In this document: one piece after another, positions 1 through 9,528 of the stretch
Layout of the letters: each line of letters opens with the position of its first letter
Position numbering within the stretch: position 1 is the stretch's first letter
Assembly: GCA_020636375.1 (NCBI GenBank)
Contig: JACJXZ010000007.1
Span: 62,001 to 126,000, forward strand
DNA from: Lewinellaceae bacterium
GTDB taxonomy: Bacteria > Bacteroidota > Bacteroidia > Chitinophagales > Saprospiraceae
Length of the DNA: 64,000 nucleotides
Reading direction: 5' to 3'
Made by a program: the position numbers and the translations under genes
Notes under the pieces: model-generated
The model's input: only the letters and a program-made list of their open reading frames with translations
Told to the model about the DNA's origin: nothing
Database searches by the model: none

Positions 1-2932
1 TGGTCACGGTAATGAGGTTGTTGGCGGAGAAGTAAATCCTCAGGTTGGTAAGGCTTATTTTTTCCAGCAGGCGGGCCGGAATATTATAGCCTATCTGAAT
101 GTTTCTAAGCCGGAGGAAAGAACCATCTTCCACATAGAAGTCAGAAGGCCGCTGGTTGTTGTTCGGGTCATTGGACACCAGCCGGGGGTATTCATTGCTG
201 GGGTTCTCCGGCGTCCAGCGATCAAGCCAGAACGTTTGGTAGTTAGTGAAAGTAATATCCGACCGCTCGTAGGCGCGGAAGATATCGTGGCCTAATTGCG
301 CCGACAATATGGCGCTGAAATCAAAGCCTTTGTAATCAGCACTCAGGGAAAACCCAATGATATGATCCGGCCAGGGAGACCCGATATTGGTAATGTCATC
401 GGAATTGATCACGCCATCGCGGTTCACATCGACGAAGCGAATGTCGCCTGGTTTAGCTTTGGGTTGTAAAGGATCACCATCGGCATTGATGTGAGAAAAG
501 ACCTCGGCCTGATCCTGGAAGATGCCATCGGTCACGTAGCCTACGAAATGCCCGACGGGGAAGCCCTCCGTCATGCGGGTAATAGGCGTATTGCGTACGG
601 GCCAGGAGTATCCCTGAAGGAAGCCGGCATCTCCTGCCACGTTGATTACCTCATTGGTAAAGGTGGTGTAGTTCAGGTTGGTAGTTATCCTGAGGTCTCC
701 AATGGACAGGCGGTAGTTCAGGCCGGCCTCTATGCCTTCGTTCTGAATTTCTCCCAGGTTGCTGACCGGGTTATTGGTCGCTCCGATGTATCCCGGGATG
801 ACCTGATTCATCAGCAGGTCCTTGGTATTCTTTCTGTAATAATCCACCTCGGCAGAAAGGCGGCCGTCAAAAAGACGGACTTCGACCCCAACGTCAAGTT
901 GTACGCTCTCTTCCCATTTGATGTTGGGGTTGGGGGGGGTAGCCAGGGCGGCTCCGGTGAATAACGACTGGTCGATGCCTAACGGATAGGTGAACACATT
1001 TTCGATCGTGGAGGCATAACTCAGCGGGGCGATCCGGTCGTTTCCGTTTTTACCCCAGCTGGCCCTTAACTTGAGGAAGTCTATGGCCCGGACGTTGAAG
1101 AAGAGTTCGTCAGAAATGACCCAGCCCACGGAGAAAGAAGGGAAAACCCCCCAGCGGTTGTTGGAACCAAAATTGGAAGAACCATCCCGCCGCAAGGTGG
1201 CTGTGAAGAGATACTTGTCTTCGAAGTCGTAGATCAACCTGCCATAATAACTGATAAGGGCATAATCAACGCTTCGCGAGCCATTGGCCAGGTCGGTGGT
1301 ATCTTCTCCGGAATCCAGGAATTGCCAGTTTTCATCGAATTTAACCGCGTCCGGGATCGAAGAGGATGAACCTCCGGCGTTTTCGTTAGTCGATTCCCGG
1401 TAGGAAGTGCCCACTACGACATCCACGCTGTGGGGGCCGAAATCCTTATTGTAGTTAACGTAATTTTCAAACTGGTAGGACTGGAAAAAGCCATAGCCCT
1501 GAAAGACATCGTTGGTCGGGTTTACGAAAGCGCTGTGGAAGGCATAATCCGGAACGAAGCCCCGGAATTTGTACCATCCATAATCCAGCCCGAAGTCGCT
1601 TCTGAACTTGAACCCTTCGAAGGGCGTCACATCCAGGTAGATGTTGCCCAGAATCTGGTCGCCATGTCCCGTGTTGTTGGCCAGGAAAAGGCGGCTGAGC
1701 GGGTTGATGTATTCTTTCTGGACCCATTTGGACTGGGCGAATCCGTATTGTTTGGTTTCGTCATACACAGGCGTCAGGGGATCATAGGCAAAGGCATCCG
1801 CAATGACGGTGCCAAACGCATCATTAACGCCGATATTTTGATTATCGACCCGGTTGACATAAAGGTTTTGGCCAAAACTGAGAAGCCAGTTGAGTTCTTT
1901 CGTAGTGTTCAGCCTGGCAGCGTAGCGCTTATAATTTGATTTCTCATTGCCGATCACCCCGTTCTGGTCCCAGTATTCTAAAGAGATGTAGGCATTTTTG
2001 GCCGATATGTTGACCCGGTGGCTTTGCACGGTAGCCGGCTCAAAAATGACATCCATCCAGTCTGTGTTTTCCGTTTGTTCGCCAGCGGCCGGGAAGCCCA
2101 ACGTTTCCAGGGACGACGCCTGTCCCCCATTCTCGAATTTTTCGCGGGTCAGGGCAATATAATCCTCGGAGCTGAGCATCTCGGGCAACTTCCAGGGGTT
2201 GGAAACCGAAGTAAATCCTTCATAAGTGATCGAACTTACTCCTTCAACCCCTTTTTTGGTGGTAATGATTACCACGCCGTTGGCCGCCCGCGCTCCGTAG
2301 ATCGCACTCGATGCCGCATCTTTTAATACGTCGATCGACTCGACGTCGCCGGGGTTGATGTTGTCGATGCTGTTGACCTGCAGGCCGTCGACAATAAACA
2401 GCGGGGTGTTGTCTCCATTGGTGCTGATGCCGCGAATCAGGATCGCTTTGCCTGCCCCGGGTTGCCCCGAAGATTCGTTGACAATCAGGCCAGTGACCTG
2501 GCCTTCCAGTGCGGACTGGACATCCTGCACCTTGAACCCGTCCAGGTTTTTGTCCGACAACTTGGAAATTGCGCCGGTGGACACTCTTTTCTTTTGCACG
2601 CCGTAGCCGACTACAACTACTTCTTCGAGCAACTCGGCACTGGATTGCATCACCAGGTCGATCGTCGTTTGGTCTCCCACGCTGATTTCTTCTGTTCTCA
2701 TACCTGTGTAGGAAAAGACCAGTACAGCTTCCGGCCCAGGTACTTTCAGTTCGTAACGGCCTTCAAAATCCGTGATGGTGCCGGTAGACGTTCCCTTGAC
2801 CAGAATATTGGCCCCTATGATGCCAAGGCCGTCGTCGGCGGAGGTGACCGTACCGGTGACGGTGCGTTCCTGTGCCTGAAGCCCTGCCGCCCACAGGCAC
2901 GACACGATCAAAGTTAGCAGAATTTGTTTCAT
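1..2932 (-). CDS. SusC/RagA-family TonB-linked outer membrane protein (partial)
   Basis: Outer-membrane beta-barrel of the SusC/RagA type, which imports glycans or peptides together with a SusD lipoprotein using TonB energy. I read it from the ATG at 2932 through an open frame of about 977 codons to the left edge, so the C-terminal end of the barrel and any SusD gene are outside the window. Residues 1-21 are a signal peptide ending LQAQ, residues 22-98 resemble the CarboxypepD_reg-like beta-sandwich, and the family signature VVVGYG lies at about 106-111. A plug domain (with IRGISTNGDNTPLFIVDG) follows to about 230, then the barrel. It lies 232 bp downstream of, and in the same direction as, a propeller/HTH regulator, which probably controls it. 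Family assignment is firm; the substrate cannot be told. Confidence 0.95.
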   Translation of the reverse strand, partial: MKQILLTLIVSCLWAAGLQAQERTVTGTVTSADDGLGIIGANILVKGTSTGTITDFEGRYELKVPGPEAVLVFSYTGMRTEEISVGDQTTIDLVMQSSAELLEEVVVVGYGVQKKRVSTGAISKLSDKNLDGFKVQDVQSALEGQVTGLIVNESSGQPGAGKAILIRGISTNGDNTPLFIVDGLQVNSIDNINPGDVESIDVLKDAASSAIYGARAANGVVIITTKKGVEGVSSITYEGFTSVSNPWKLPEMLSSEDYIALTREKFENGGQASSLETLGFPAAGEQTENTDWMDVIFEPATVQSHRVNISAKNAYISLEYWDQNGVIGNEKSNYKRYAARLNTTKELNWLLSFGQNLYVNRVDNQNIGVNDAFGTVIADAFAYDPLTPVYDETKQYGFAQSKWVQKEYINPLSRLFLANNTGHGDQILGNIYLDVTPFEGFKFRSDFGLDYGWYKFRGFVPDYAFHSAFVNPTNDVFQGYGFFQSYQFENYVNYNKDFGPHSVDVVVGTSYRESTNENAGGSSSSIPDAVKFDENWQFLDSGEDTTDLANGSRSVDYALISYYGRLIYDFEDKYLFTATLRRDGSSNFGSNNRWGVFPSFSVGWVISDELFFNVRAIDFLKLRASWGKNGNDRIAPLSYASTIENVFTYPLGIDQSLFTGAALATPPNPNIKWEESVQLDVGVEVRLFDGRLSAEVDYYRKNTKDLLMNQVIPGYIGATNNPVSNLGEIQNEGIEAGLNYRLSIGDLRITTNLNYTTFTNEVINVAGDAGFLQGYSWPVRNTPITRMTEGFPVGHFVGYVTDGIFQDQAEVFSHINADGDPLQPKAKPGDIRFVDVNRDGVINSDDITNIGSPWPDHIIGFSLSADYKGFDFSAILSAQLGHDIFRAYERSDITFTNYQTFWLDRWTPENPSNEYPRLVSNDPNNNQRPSDFYVEDGSFLRLRNIQIGYNIPARLLEKISLTNLRIYFSANNLITVT

Positions 2933-3164
2933 ACAGTTTGTTTTTTTAAGCCCCTCTTTTTTGCCGGGGGCTGCGTTGGTAATGAGTGTAAAGCCTGGCA
3001 ATATTCATCATACATTTGATAAAAGCCGCTTTAAAATTTTGAGCCTATTCTGATGGGAGGCTCTGAAATTTTGTTCGGTAAATATAGGTGCAACTCCTAC
3101 AAAAAACCGAAAATCATTACCGGACAAATGCTGGACAAATGCTGGACAAGCAGAAAAAACGGGG

Positions 3165-6100
3165 TCAGGAGAAGTCCTGGAGGTAGGTATTGAGGTCTTC
3201 CTCTTTTTCCAGGCTGAGTTTCTTTTTTAAGCGGTACTTGCTTTTTTCGACGGCCCCGACGGACACATTCTGGATGGAGGCGATCTCCCGGTTGGTCATG
3301 TTGATCTTGATGAGGCAACACAGGCGGATGTCGTTGGCCGACAGTTGGGGGTGTTCCTGATGGAGCCGGGCGGAAAATTGCTGGTGGACCTGGTCGAAGT
3401 TGAGGTGGAACTGTTCCCAGTAATCTTCCGAATCAATTTCGTAGTCGATCTTGCGGATCAGTTGCCGGATTTCCCGCTTCTGTCCCGTTCCTCCGTTTCG
3501 TTCCTGCGACAATTCGGCGAGTTCTCTTTTCAGGCCGGTCAGGGAATTGTTCTTGTGGGCGGATTGGAGCAGGGCGGCGGAGAGCTGGGCGTTCTTTCGT
3601 TCTATCTCGCGGTTCAGCTTCTCGTTTCTGAGCTGCAGGATTTCCCTTTCTTTTTTCATCAGCTGCCGTTGGTGTTCTTCTTTGCGCTTTTCGTTCTGAA
3701 ACCGGATGAACAGGCGGATCATGGCTAAAATCAGCATGGTGGCCAGCAACCGGAACCACCAGGTTCCCCAGAAAGGAGGCGTCACTATGATGCGGATGGA
3801 GCTGGGGGCGGTGTTCCAGGTGCCGCTGTTGTTGGAGGCTTTCACTTTGAAGGTGTATTCGCCGGCATCCAGGTTGGTGTAGGTGGCCCGCCGGTGGGTG
3901 GCGCCGACGACGTTCCATTCCTCGTCGAAATTCTCCAGTCGGTAGGCGTACCTGTTTTTGGAGGGATTGGTAAATTCAATGGCCGCAAATTCTATGGTGA
4001 AAACATTATCGGAATACTTCAGCGTTATGGTGGGTTCTTCGTTGAGCGGCCGCGGAAGGATCGTCCTTCCCTGGTAGTGCCCGACCGGGACGGATTGATT
4101 GAAGAGTTTGAAATCCGTGAAAACGATGCGGGGCAGGTTGCCATTGGCCGTTACTTTTTCGGGGTGGAAGGCATTGACGCCGTGAATGCCGCCGAAGTAC
4201 ATATCTCCCGATCGGGTGGTGAGGGAGGCGCTGCGGTTGAACTGGTTGGACTGCAGCCCGTCGTTTTTATCGTAGTTGGTGAATTCGCCGGTTTCGGGGT
4301 TGAAGGCGGAAAGGCCCATATTGGTGCTGATCCACAAGTCTCCCTCATCATCTTCTTCGATGGCATTGACGACGTTGGACGGCAGCCCGTCTTTGACAGA
4401 GTAGTTCCGGAAGCCTTGTTCGCCTTCCAGCAGCAGGTGGAGGCCGCCGCCTTCCGTGCCCGCCCACAGGCGCCCGTCTCTGCTCTGGTGCAGGCACAAT
4501 ACGGAATTGGCCCGGAGGCTGGCGCTGTTTTGTTCATCTTTTTTCCAGGCGCGGAAGCCCTGTTCCTCGGAGGCCAGCTTATTCAACCCGCCGTATTCTG
4601 TGCCGATCCACAAGTTGCCGGCCTTATCGGCGAGCAACACCTGCACATTGAGCCCCGAGAGGCTGGACGCGTCGCCGGGTTCGGGCGTGAAGTGGTAGAA
4701 GCGGCCGTTGGCATAGTCGAACTTTTCCAGCCCGCCGCCCAGGGTGCCGATCCAGAGGCTTCCGTCCTGCCGCTCTTCGATAGCCCACACGTTGTTGTTG
4801 CTCAGGCTGTACGGATTCGATGGGTCGTGTTCGTAGTGTTCAAAAATATTCCGCCGCCGGTCGAAACGGTTCAACCCGTGGGCAAAGGTACCTACCCAGA
4901 GGTTGCCTTTGCTGTCTTCGAATAAAGCAGTGATGACATTGCTGCTGACGCTGCCCGGGTCATCCGCCGAGAAATTATAAGTCGTCTGTGACTGGGTGGC
5001 CGGGTTGAACCGGACCAACCCCCCGCCGTCTTTGCCGATCCAGATGTCGCCCCGGCTGTCTTCACAGAATGCGAGGACGGACTGGTTGCCGGGCGCGTCG
5101 ATGATGGATGAGGACTGCAGGTAGGTCAGGAAGTTGGCTTTCTGAGATTTGTGGACATTGACCCCTCCGTTGAAACTGCCGATCCAGATGTTGTTGTTGC
5201 TGTCGACGTATATATCGTACAAGCCATTGGTGTTTAGGCTGTTAACTAAGGTAGGGGAGAATTGGATGTTCTGGAAAGGCCCTTCCTCCCCCTGGGTGAT
5301 GAACAACCCGGCACCGTCGGTGGAGATCAGTATCCGCCCGCTGCTGTCTCTCGCGATATCTTTGATCAGCTTCTGGCCCAGGGCCCGGGCAGTGAAGGCC
5401 TTTTTGTCGGTGTCGTAAACGTACAGGCCGTCGCCTTCCGTGCCGATCCACAGTTTCCCCTCGTGATAGAGCAGCGCCTTGCTGTAGGAATAGCGAAAGC
5501 CGGGCCCGTTGTTTGGCGCCAGCTCTTTGATGGTGCCGCTCTTCCTGTCGTAATAGGGGATGCGGTTTCCCTCGGTCCCCATCCAGATATTCCCGGCATC
5601 ATCTTCAGCGAAGGAGAAGCAGAAGTAGCTGAAGATATTCCCCGGCTGGCCGTCCGGATACAGAGAGTAGCTCCTGAACTCCCGGAAGGCAGAATCGATC
5701 CGGATCACGCCGTGGCCGGCTGTCCCTATCCAGTAATCACCGTAGGAATCCTGAAAGATAGCCTGGACGGACAACTGCCCCCAGTCCGGAAAGATTTTCC
5801 CATTGAAAGGGTTGGGCTGGAAGCGCTGAGTGGCTCTTCTGAAGATGGACAGCCCGCCCGTCTTGAGCCCTACCCAGATGTCTCCGTTGGAATGCCGGAA
5901 TAAGGTTTGTACGTTGTTGCCGGAAAGCGACAGGCTGTCTTCCGGGTCGGATTTAAAAATTTTGAAATCATAGCCGTCGTAGCGGTGCAGGCCGTCCCGG
6001 CTGCCGAACCAGAGGAAGCCGTCCTGGTCTTCAACGATGGCGTAAATGGTGTTGTTGGCCAGGCCCTGGTTGATGGTAATATGGTCGAAGCCCATGGTTT

Positions 6101-6167
6101 GCGCCGGGCAAAACCAGGGGCAGCAGAAGAGTGGCAGATAAGAACATAGTGCAACCAGTCTACGCAT
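3165..6167 (-). CDS. Two-component-regulator-propeller sensor with C-terminal LuxR-type HTH
   Basis: Predicted membrane-bound sensor/transcription factor, 1000 aa. Signal peptide at 1-22 (ending FCPAQ), then many WIGT/LWVGT-type Reg_prop repeats forming periplasmic propellers to about residue 680, a Y_Y_Y domain (about 700-780), one transmembrane helix (near WWFRLLATMLILAMIRLF), a charged coiled coil (about 825-900), and a C-terminal helix-turn-helix (about 930-990) of the GerE/LuxR type, containing LSANDIRLCCLIKINMTNRE. There is no histidine kinase or receiver domain, so ligand sensing would act directly on the DNA-binding tail. In Bacteroidota such proteins sit beside SusC/SusD loci, and here the SusC gene follows on the same strand. 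Domain order is seen; regulation of the porin is inferred. Confidence 0.9.
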   Translation of the reverse strand: MRRLVALCSYLPLFCCPWFCPAQTMGFDHITINQGLANNTIYAIVEDQDGFLWFGSRDGLHRYDGYDFKIFKSDPEDSLSLSGNNVQTLFRHSNGDIWVGLKTGGLSIFRRATQRFQPNPFNGKIFPDWGQLSVQAIFQDSYGDYWIGTAGHGVIRIDSAFREFRSYSLYPDGQPGNIFSYFCFSFAEDDAGNIWMGTEGNRIPYYDRKSGTIKELAPNNGPGFRYSYSKALLYHEGKLWIGTEGDGLYVYDTDKKAFTARALGQKLIKDIARDSSGRILISTDGAGLFITQGEEGPFQNIQFSPTLVNSLNTNGLYDIYVDSNNNIWIGSFNGGVNVHKSQKANFLTYLQSSSIIDAPGNQSVLAFCEDSRGDIWIGKDGGGLVRFNPATQSQTTYNFSADDPGSVSSNVITALFEDSKGNLWVGTFAHGLNRFDRRRNIFEHYEHDPSNPYSLSNNNVWAIEERQDGSLWIGTLGGGLEKFDYANGRFYHFTPEPGDASSLSGLNVQVLLADKAGNLWIGTEYGGLNKLASEEQGFRAWKKDEQNSASLRANSVLCLHQSRDGRLWAGTEGGGLHLLLEGEQGFRNYSVKDGLPSNVVNAIEEDDEGDLWISTNMGLSAFNPETGEFTNYDKNDGLQSNQFNRSASLTTRSGDMYFGGIHGVNAFHPEKVTANGNLPRIVFTDFKLFNQSVPVGHYQGRTILPRPLNEEPTITLKYSDNVFTIEFAAIEFTNPSKNRYAYRLENFDEEWNVVGATHRRATYTNLDAGEYTFKVKASNNSGTWNTAPSSIRIIVTPPFWGTWWFRLLATMLILAMIRLFIRFQNEKRKEEHQRQLMKKEREILQLRNEKLNREIERKNAQLSAALLQSAHKNNSLTGLKRELAELSQERNGGTGQKREIRQLIRKIDYEIDSEDYWEQFHLNFDQVHQQFSARLHQEHPQLSANDIRLCCLIKINMTNREIASIQNVSVGAVEKSKYRLKKKLSLEKEEDLNTYLQDFS

Positions 6168-6300
6168 GGGTTGTCTGAAGGATCGGCTGAATTAAATTGG
6201 TTTATTCAATGGTTTGATGCTGGCGTATGTGGCTGATCCGGTAAAGATAATGAAAAAGGAGTAATTGTTCCGGCCGGCGCTTTTTTACCGTGTGTTTTGA

Positions 6301-6379
6301 CATTTTTTGTAACTATTTAGCAGCCCTCCGCTTTTTAGCCACGAAGACACCAAGCCCACCTAAATAGTTGCCATTTTTT
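6301..6379. mobile_element. 63-bp GTAACTATTTA-ended MITE with 8-bp target duplication
   Basis: In the 349-bp gap before the signal peptidase gene. The element spans 6309-6371, starting GTAACTATTTA and ending TAAATAGTTGC. It is flanked by CATTTTTT at 6301-6308 and 6372-6379, an 8-bp target duplication. Its left half equals the reverse complement of the right end of the copy at 19927-20085, and its right end equals the reverse complement of that copy's left end, so it is an internally deleted, oppositely oriented copy. Confidence 0.85.
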
Positions 6380-6460
6380 TAGCAATAGGGCCACTCTTCT
6401 ATCGAATGCCTGTTTTTGTCAACCAAAGCCGGACTTTTGTCCATCTTACCTTTTGCCGGA

Positions 6461-6492
6461 TACGCGCATCCTCATTTTTTCGTTTATCTTTG
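6461..6492 (+). promoter_or_regulatory. Bacteroidota-type promoter of the signal peptidase gene
   Basis: The -7 box TATCTTTG (6485-6492) fits the Bacteroidota consensus TAnnTTTG. A TTTTG at 6461-6465 lies 19 bp upstream, the usual distance for the -33 box. Transcription would start near 6498, giving a leader of about 20 nt to the ATG at 6517. It lies about 80 bp downstream of the inserted MITE, so the insertion left it intact. Confidence 0.6.
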
Positions 6493-6516
6493 CAGGCCGA
6501 TAATTAAACTTAAGTT

Positions 6517-8133
6517 ATGTGGTTTCTGATTTTACTGATCGTTTCTTACATCCTGCTGAGCATCAGCCTCTTCTTTCTGTTTCCCAGGGCGGGCGAGGCG
6601 GGATGGAAGGGCCTGGTTCCGGGGCTTAACTTCGTCGTGTGGTGCCGGCTCATCGGGCGCAAAGGATGGCATGCCGCCTGGCTCCTGCTGCCCATGGTCA
6701 ATATCTTCATCTATGCCGGAATGGCCATTGACATGGTGCGTTCTTTCCGGAAATACGAGTTCTGGCACAGTGTGGTAGCGGTGCTCTTCGCACCGTTCTT
6801 CTTTTTCTACCTGGCCTTTAAGGAAGAAGAGCAGTACGACGGGCCCACCCTGGAGAAGGAGCGGGAATACAAGGCGCAGATTGCTGAAGCGGCGGAGAAA
6901 AACCAGGCGCGCCGCCTCCAGAAACTGCAGGCCGGCAATCCGTACCACAAATCAGCTGCCCGGGAATGGGCCGAGGCGATCATCTTCGCCGTCTTTGCCG
7001 CAGCGTTCATCCGCATGTTCCTCATCGAAGCCTATGTCATCCCCACGCCTTCTATGGAGGGATCCCTGCTGGTCGGCGATTTCCTCTTCGTCAGCAAAGC
7101 CCATTACGGCATCCGGACCCCCGAAACGGTCGTTATGGTACCCCTGCTGCACAACCGCATCCCCATCCTCAATACGGAGTCCTACCTGAAGAAACCCAGC
7201 CTGCCCTACTACCGGCTGCCGGCCCTGGAAACCATCGACCGCAACGACCCCGTCGTGTTCAACTTCCCGGAAGGGGACAGCGTTTACGTTTTCCCGGACC
7301 GCACCTGGAGCATCTACGATTTCCGGCGCGGAGCCGTGCCGCCGGAACAGGCCCGGCAGATCCAATCGGGCACCAAAAAGCTGGTCACCCGGCCCATGGA
7401 TAAAAAAGACCACTACATCAAGCGATGTATCGGCGTCCCGGGCGATAGCCTTCAGGTCATCGACCGGCAGGTATACATCAACGGGCAGCCGGCACAAAAC
7501 CCCAAACACCTCCAGTTCATGTACGTCGTCAATTTCCCGGCCGGCGGCGTCAATACCCGGAAATTCTCCGAATGGGGAATCTCCAGCAGCGATATCATCG
7601 CCCAGCAGGGCAACCTCTCCTACGTCATCATCCTGTCCGACGAACAGAAGGCAAAGGTGGAAGCCCTCGACCCCAACATCCAGGTGACGCCGGTGGATAT
7701 GGGGCAGCTCGACGGCAACAGCGGCAAATTCTTCCCCCATGACCAGGAGCATTTCCCGGGCTGGACCGCCGACAATTACGGGCCGGTATACATCCCTCAA
7801 AAAGGCGCTACGGTGAAGGTCAGCCCGGAAAACCTGGCGCTTTACCGCCGCATCATCGAAGTCTATGAAGGTAACGAGCTGGCCGTCCGCGACGGAAAAA
7901 TCTACATCAACGGACAGGAGGCCAGCGAGTACACCTTCCGCATGAATTACTACTGGATGATGGGCGACAACCGCCACAATTCCGAAGATTCGCGGGTGTG
8001 GGGCTTCGTTCCCGAAGACCACGTCGTGGGCAAACCGGTGATCATCTGGTTTTCTACCAGCAAGGAAGGCAACAACATCTTCAGCCGTATCAATTTCAAG
8101 CGGATCTTTAAACCGGTGGGCAACCTGGAATAG
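6517..8133 (+). CDS. lepB: Signal peptidase I with N-terminal DUF5684-like membrane domain
   Basis: Type I signal peptidase that removes Sec/Tat signal peptides at the outer face of the inner membrane. 538 aa, longer than the E. coli enzyme (324 aa). The first ~110 residues form several membrane helices resembling DUF5684, a short charged region follows, and a further membrane anchor precedes the catalytic part. Catalytic Ser179 lies in PTPSMEGS and catalytic Lys302 in HYIKRCIGVPGD; the C-terminal box DNRHNSEDSRVWGFVP is also present. The region between Lys and the last box is enlarged by an insert, as is common in Bacteroidota. Start supported by a TAnnTTTG promoter 25 bp upstream. Confidence is high because every catalytic motif is in place. 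Confidence 0.96.
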   Translation: MWFLILLIVSYILLSISLFFLFPRAGEAGWKGLVPGLNFVVWCRLIGRKGWHAAWLLLPMVNIFIYAGMAIDMVRSFRKYEFWHSVVAVLFAPFFFFYLAFKEEEQYDGPTLEKEREYKAQIAEAAEKNQARRLQKLQAGNPYHKSAAREWAEAIIFAVFAAAFIRMFLIEAYVIPTPSMEGSLLVGDFLFVSKAHYGIRTPETVVMVPLLHNRIPILNTESYLKKPSLPYYRLPALETIDRNDPVVFNFPEGDSVYVFPDRTWSIYDFRRGAVPPEQARQIQSGTKKLVTRPMDKKDHYIKRCIGVPGDSLQVIDRQVYINGQPAQNPKHLQFMYVVNFPAGGVNTRKFSEWGISSSDIIAQQGNLSYVIILSDEQKAKVEALDPNIQVTPVDMGQLDGNSGKFFPHDQEHFPGWTADNYGPVYIPQKGATVKVSPENLALYRRIIEVYEGNELAVRDGKIYINGQEASEYTFRMNYYWMMGDNRHNSEDSRVWGFVPEDHVVGKPVIIWFSTSKEGNNIFSRINFKRIFKPVGNLE

Positions 8134-8275
8134 GGGGTATCAAAATATTGCCTATATTTGGGAGGGTAAGAAAGGAAATGTAAGGAGGTAGTGATATTGT
8201 GATATTGTAATGTAGTGAAGGACATACATCACCACCTCGGTACCTCACCACACAACAAAACTATCGAATACCTAT

Positions 8276-9262
8276 ATGTTTAAAAAGATTGTCGAAGCGA
8301 TCAGCAGCCTTTTTTCCAGCCTGTTCGGCGGTGGAAAAAAACAACCCAAGCCGGTTAAGCCTTCCAGCCGGCCGGATCCCGAACTGCCACAGGATGGCTC
8401 TGAGATCCGGCCCGACACCATCGTCGTCGTTGCCGATGAGATGGAAAAGATCGTCCTCCGTCCCGGAGACATCGACGTCGGGTTCGACGAGGATATCTTC
8501 GAGGAAGACGAAGATACTACTCCTGCCGTGACCTCCCCGGACCCCGCCCTCCAGCCCGACCCCGAGCCTCAACCTCAACCTCAGCCTCAACCTCAACCTC
8601 AACCTCAACCTCAACCTCAGCCTCAACCTCAACCTCAACCCAAAGGCCGTTACCTCTGGTGCCTGGACAACGGCCACGGCAAAAAAACTCCCGGCAAGCG
8701 CTCGCCCCTCTTTGACGACGGCGAGACCCGCCTTTTCGAATACGAATTCAACCGGGACATCGTGGCCCGCATCAAAAAGCAGCTCGACGAGAAGGGCGTG
8801 CAGTATTTTATTACCGTGCCCGAAGTGGATATCGACGACTTCCTGGAAGGGCGGGTCAACCGCGCCAACGCCAAAGCGTCGGCCCTGCCCAAAATCTTCG
8901 TTTCCATCCATTCCAATGCCGCCCCGGCGCGCAGCAGCGAAACGTGGGCCCCGGAAACCATCAGCGGCATCGAGACCTGGCATTACCACGGCAGCAAAAC
9001 CGGGCAGAAGATCGCCAGCATCTTCCAGAAACACCTGATCAACGAAACGGGATGGGTAAACCGCCACCTGAAATCCCGGCCGGACGGGCAGTTCTACGTC
9101 CTGCGCAGGACCCGGATGTCGTCCGTCCTCACCGAAAACGGCTTTTATAACAACAAAACCCAGGCCGCCGAGCTGATGAAGCCCGAAGTGCGGCAGAAGA
9201 TCGCCGACGCCCATGTCAAGGCCATCCTGGAGATCGAAGAGAACGGGCTGGAGACGGCGTGA
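8276..9262 (+). CDS. N-acetylmuramoyl-L-alanine amidase (Amidase_3) with Pro-Gln linker
   Basis: Zinc amidase that cleaves the bond between muramic acid and the stem peptide of peptidoglycan. 328 aa. The N-terminal ~95 residues are charged and of low complexity, ending in a Pro-Gln repeat (about 98-122). The Amidase_3 fold follows: zinc ligand His134 in LDNGHG, a Glu ligand in the FEYEFNRD segment, a His ligand in VSIHSNAA and catalytic Glu287 in LTENGF. No ordinary cleavable signal peptide is visible at the start MFKKIVEAISSLFSSLF; this amphipathic stretch may bind membrane, or the protein may leave the cell by another route. A TATATTTG box at 8153-8160 could be its promoter. It does not overlap lepB and may be transcribed on its own. 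Confidence 0.93.
   Translation: MFKKIVEAISSLFSSLFGGGKKQPKPVKPSSRPDPELPQDGSEIRPDTIVVVADEMEKIVLRPGDIDVGFDEDIFEEDEDTTPAVTSPDPALQPDPEPQPQPQPQPQPQPQPQPQPQPQPQPKGRYLWCLDNGHGKKTPGKRSPLFDDGETRLFEYEFNRDIVARIKKQLDEKGVQYFITVPEVDIDDFLEGRVNRANAKASALPKIFVSIHSNAAPARSSETWAPETISGIETWHYHGSKTGQKIASIFQKHLINETGWVNRHLKSRPDGQFYVLRRTRMSSVLTENGFYNNKTQAAELMKPEVRQKIADAHVKAILEIEENGLETA
8567..8640 (+). repeat. Hexamer repeat encoding a Pro-Gln linker
   Basis: About twelve tandem copies of CCTCAA/CCTCAG, read in frame as alternating Pro and Gln inside the amidase gene. Because the unit is a multiple of three, copy-number slippage would change linker length without breaking the frame. Confidence 0.9.
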
Positions 9263-9284
9263 TTGGGGGGGGCGTGGGGGAATG

Positions 9285-9468
9285 GTTATATTGACATATT
9301 GTTATATTGACATATTGTTATATTGTTATATTGTTATATTGTTAAGCAAGCGGACACAGTTAGCCTAACAATATAGCCATATAGCCATATAGCCATAAAA
9401 CCATAAAACCATATAACCATATAACCATATAACCATATAGCCATATAACCATATAACCATATAACAAT
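9285..9468. repeat. AT-rich tandem repeats between amidase and GH18 genes
   Basis: The gap holds two blocks. The first (about 9285-9345) is built from TTATATTG and TTGACATAT units; the second (about 9366-9468) from ATAGCCAT and ATAACCAT units with period about 8. The junction contains a small hairpin (ATTGTTAAGC facing GCCTAACAAT). No gene is seen; an apparent minus-strand frame here is repeat-derived. Confidence 0.85.
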
Positions 9469-9528
9469 CCCGCAAACCCAGCCATAACCAACACGCCAAC
9501 GATCGGCGATCCAACCCAACACCACCCT

